NCBI RefSeq assembly: GCF_000177235.2
Contig: NC_014829.1
Span: forward strand, 620,001-684,000
Direction of reading: 5' to 3'
Length of the DNA stretch: 64,000 nt
DNA from: Evansella cellulosilytica DSM 2522
Lineage (GTDB): Bacteria; Bacillota; Bacilli; Bacillales; Salisediminibacteriaceae
The translations under genes were made by a program, and so were the position numbers. Position 1 is the stretch's first letter. Every line of letters starts with the position of its first letter. Under the pieces are notes generated by a model. That model was not told the DNA's origin and made no database searches. It saw only the letters and a list, made by a program, of their open reading frames with translations. Positions 63,935 through 64,000 of this stretch are shown piece after piece.

Positions 63935-64000
63935 CAATGTGTTAGCTCTCCCCTTATCTGTACATTTTAAAAGTTCGTTAAAAAATATGGTCTAGTATGT

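Overview
The window is an AT-rich stretch of a Bacillaceae chromosome. The call rests on strong GGAGG-type ribosome binding sites, TTG and GTG starts, CcpA-type cre sites, a ROK-family XylR, and MsmX-style sugar ABC importers without a local ATPase. A NaChBac-type sodium channel and an enzyme set close to the Geobacillus and alkaliphilic Bacillus glucuronoxylan clusters suggest an alkaliphilic or halotolerant xylan degrader; the genus is inference. I see no rRNA, tRNA, transposase, prophage or CRISPR.

Bases 1-20900 are a glucuronoxylan/xylose island. Two LplB/LplC-type permeases (the first cut by the window edge) probably import aldouronic acids. Cytoplasmic GH10 xylanase and GH67 alpha-glucuronidase cut them, and UxaC and an SDR-type UxuB start glucuronate catabolism; uxuA, kdgK and kdgA are not here. 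Xylose goes through XylA, a dedicated transketolase, a mutarotase and XylB. GH43 beta-xylosidase and XylR form a minus-strand operon divergent from a second importer (binding lipoprotein plus two permeases). XylR-like operators lie before xylA, between xylR and the importer, and between yesL and xylB. At the first two the operator overlaps a TAGACA -35 box, and each has a cre site nearby.

Bases 20900-38900 are mixed: a MEDS-PAS histidine kinase, HAD and M42 hydrolases, a Gly/Pro-rich protein, YihY, MFS, aldo/keto reductase, CueP, the sodium channel, an SLC13/RCK transporter and a large lipoprotein. The gaps hold a 52/104/312-bp nested tandem repeat, a candidate small RNA with its own promoter and terminator, and members of a dispersed palindromic repeat family.

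Bases 39000-64000 hold the carboxynorspermidine (alternative spermidine) gene pair, an aldo/keto reductase plus a 990-residue beta-helix protein behind cre-like operators, small enzymes, ilvD, a cupin protein, two nearly identical DoxX genes each behind two perfect TGTGA-N6-TCACA boxes, an HD hydrolase, metE under a cobalamin riboswitch, a metallophosphoesterase, a UbiB/ABC1 kinase and a luciferase-like monooxygenase.

The least explained signals are the roughly 85-bp GCAATG...CATTGC palindromic element (about seven copies), its companion hairpins, the 104-bp array with the adjacent candidate RNA, and a small ORF with a good RBS and terminator but no legal start codon.
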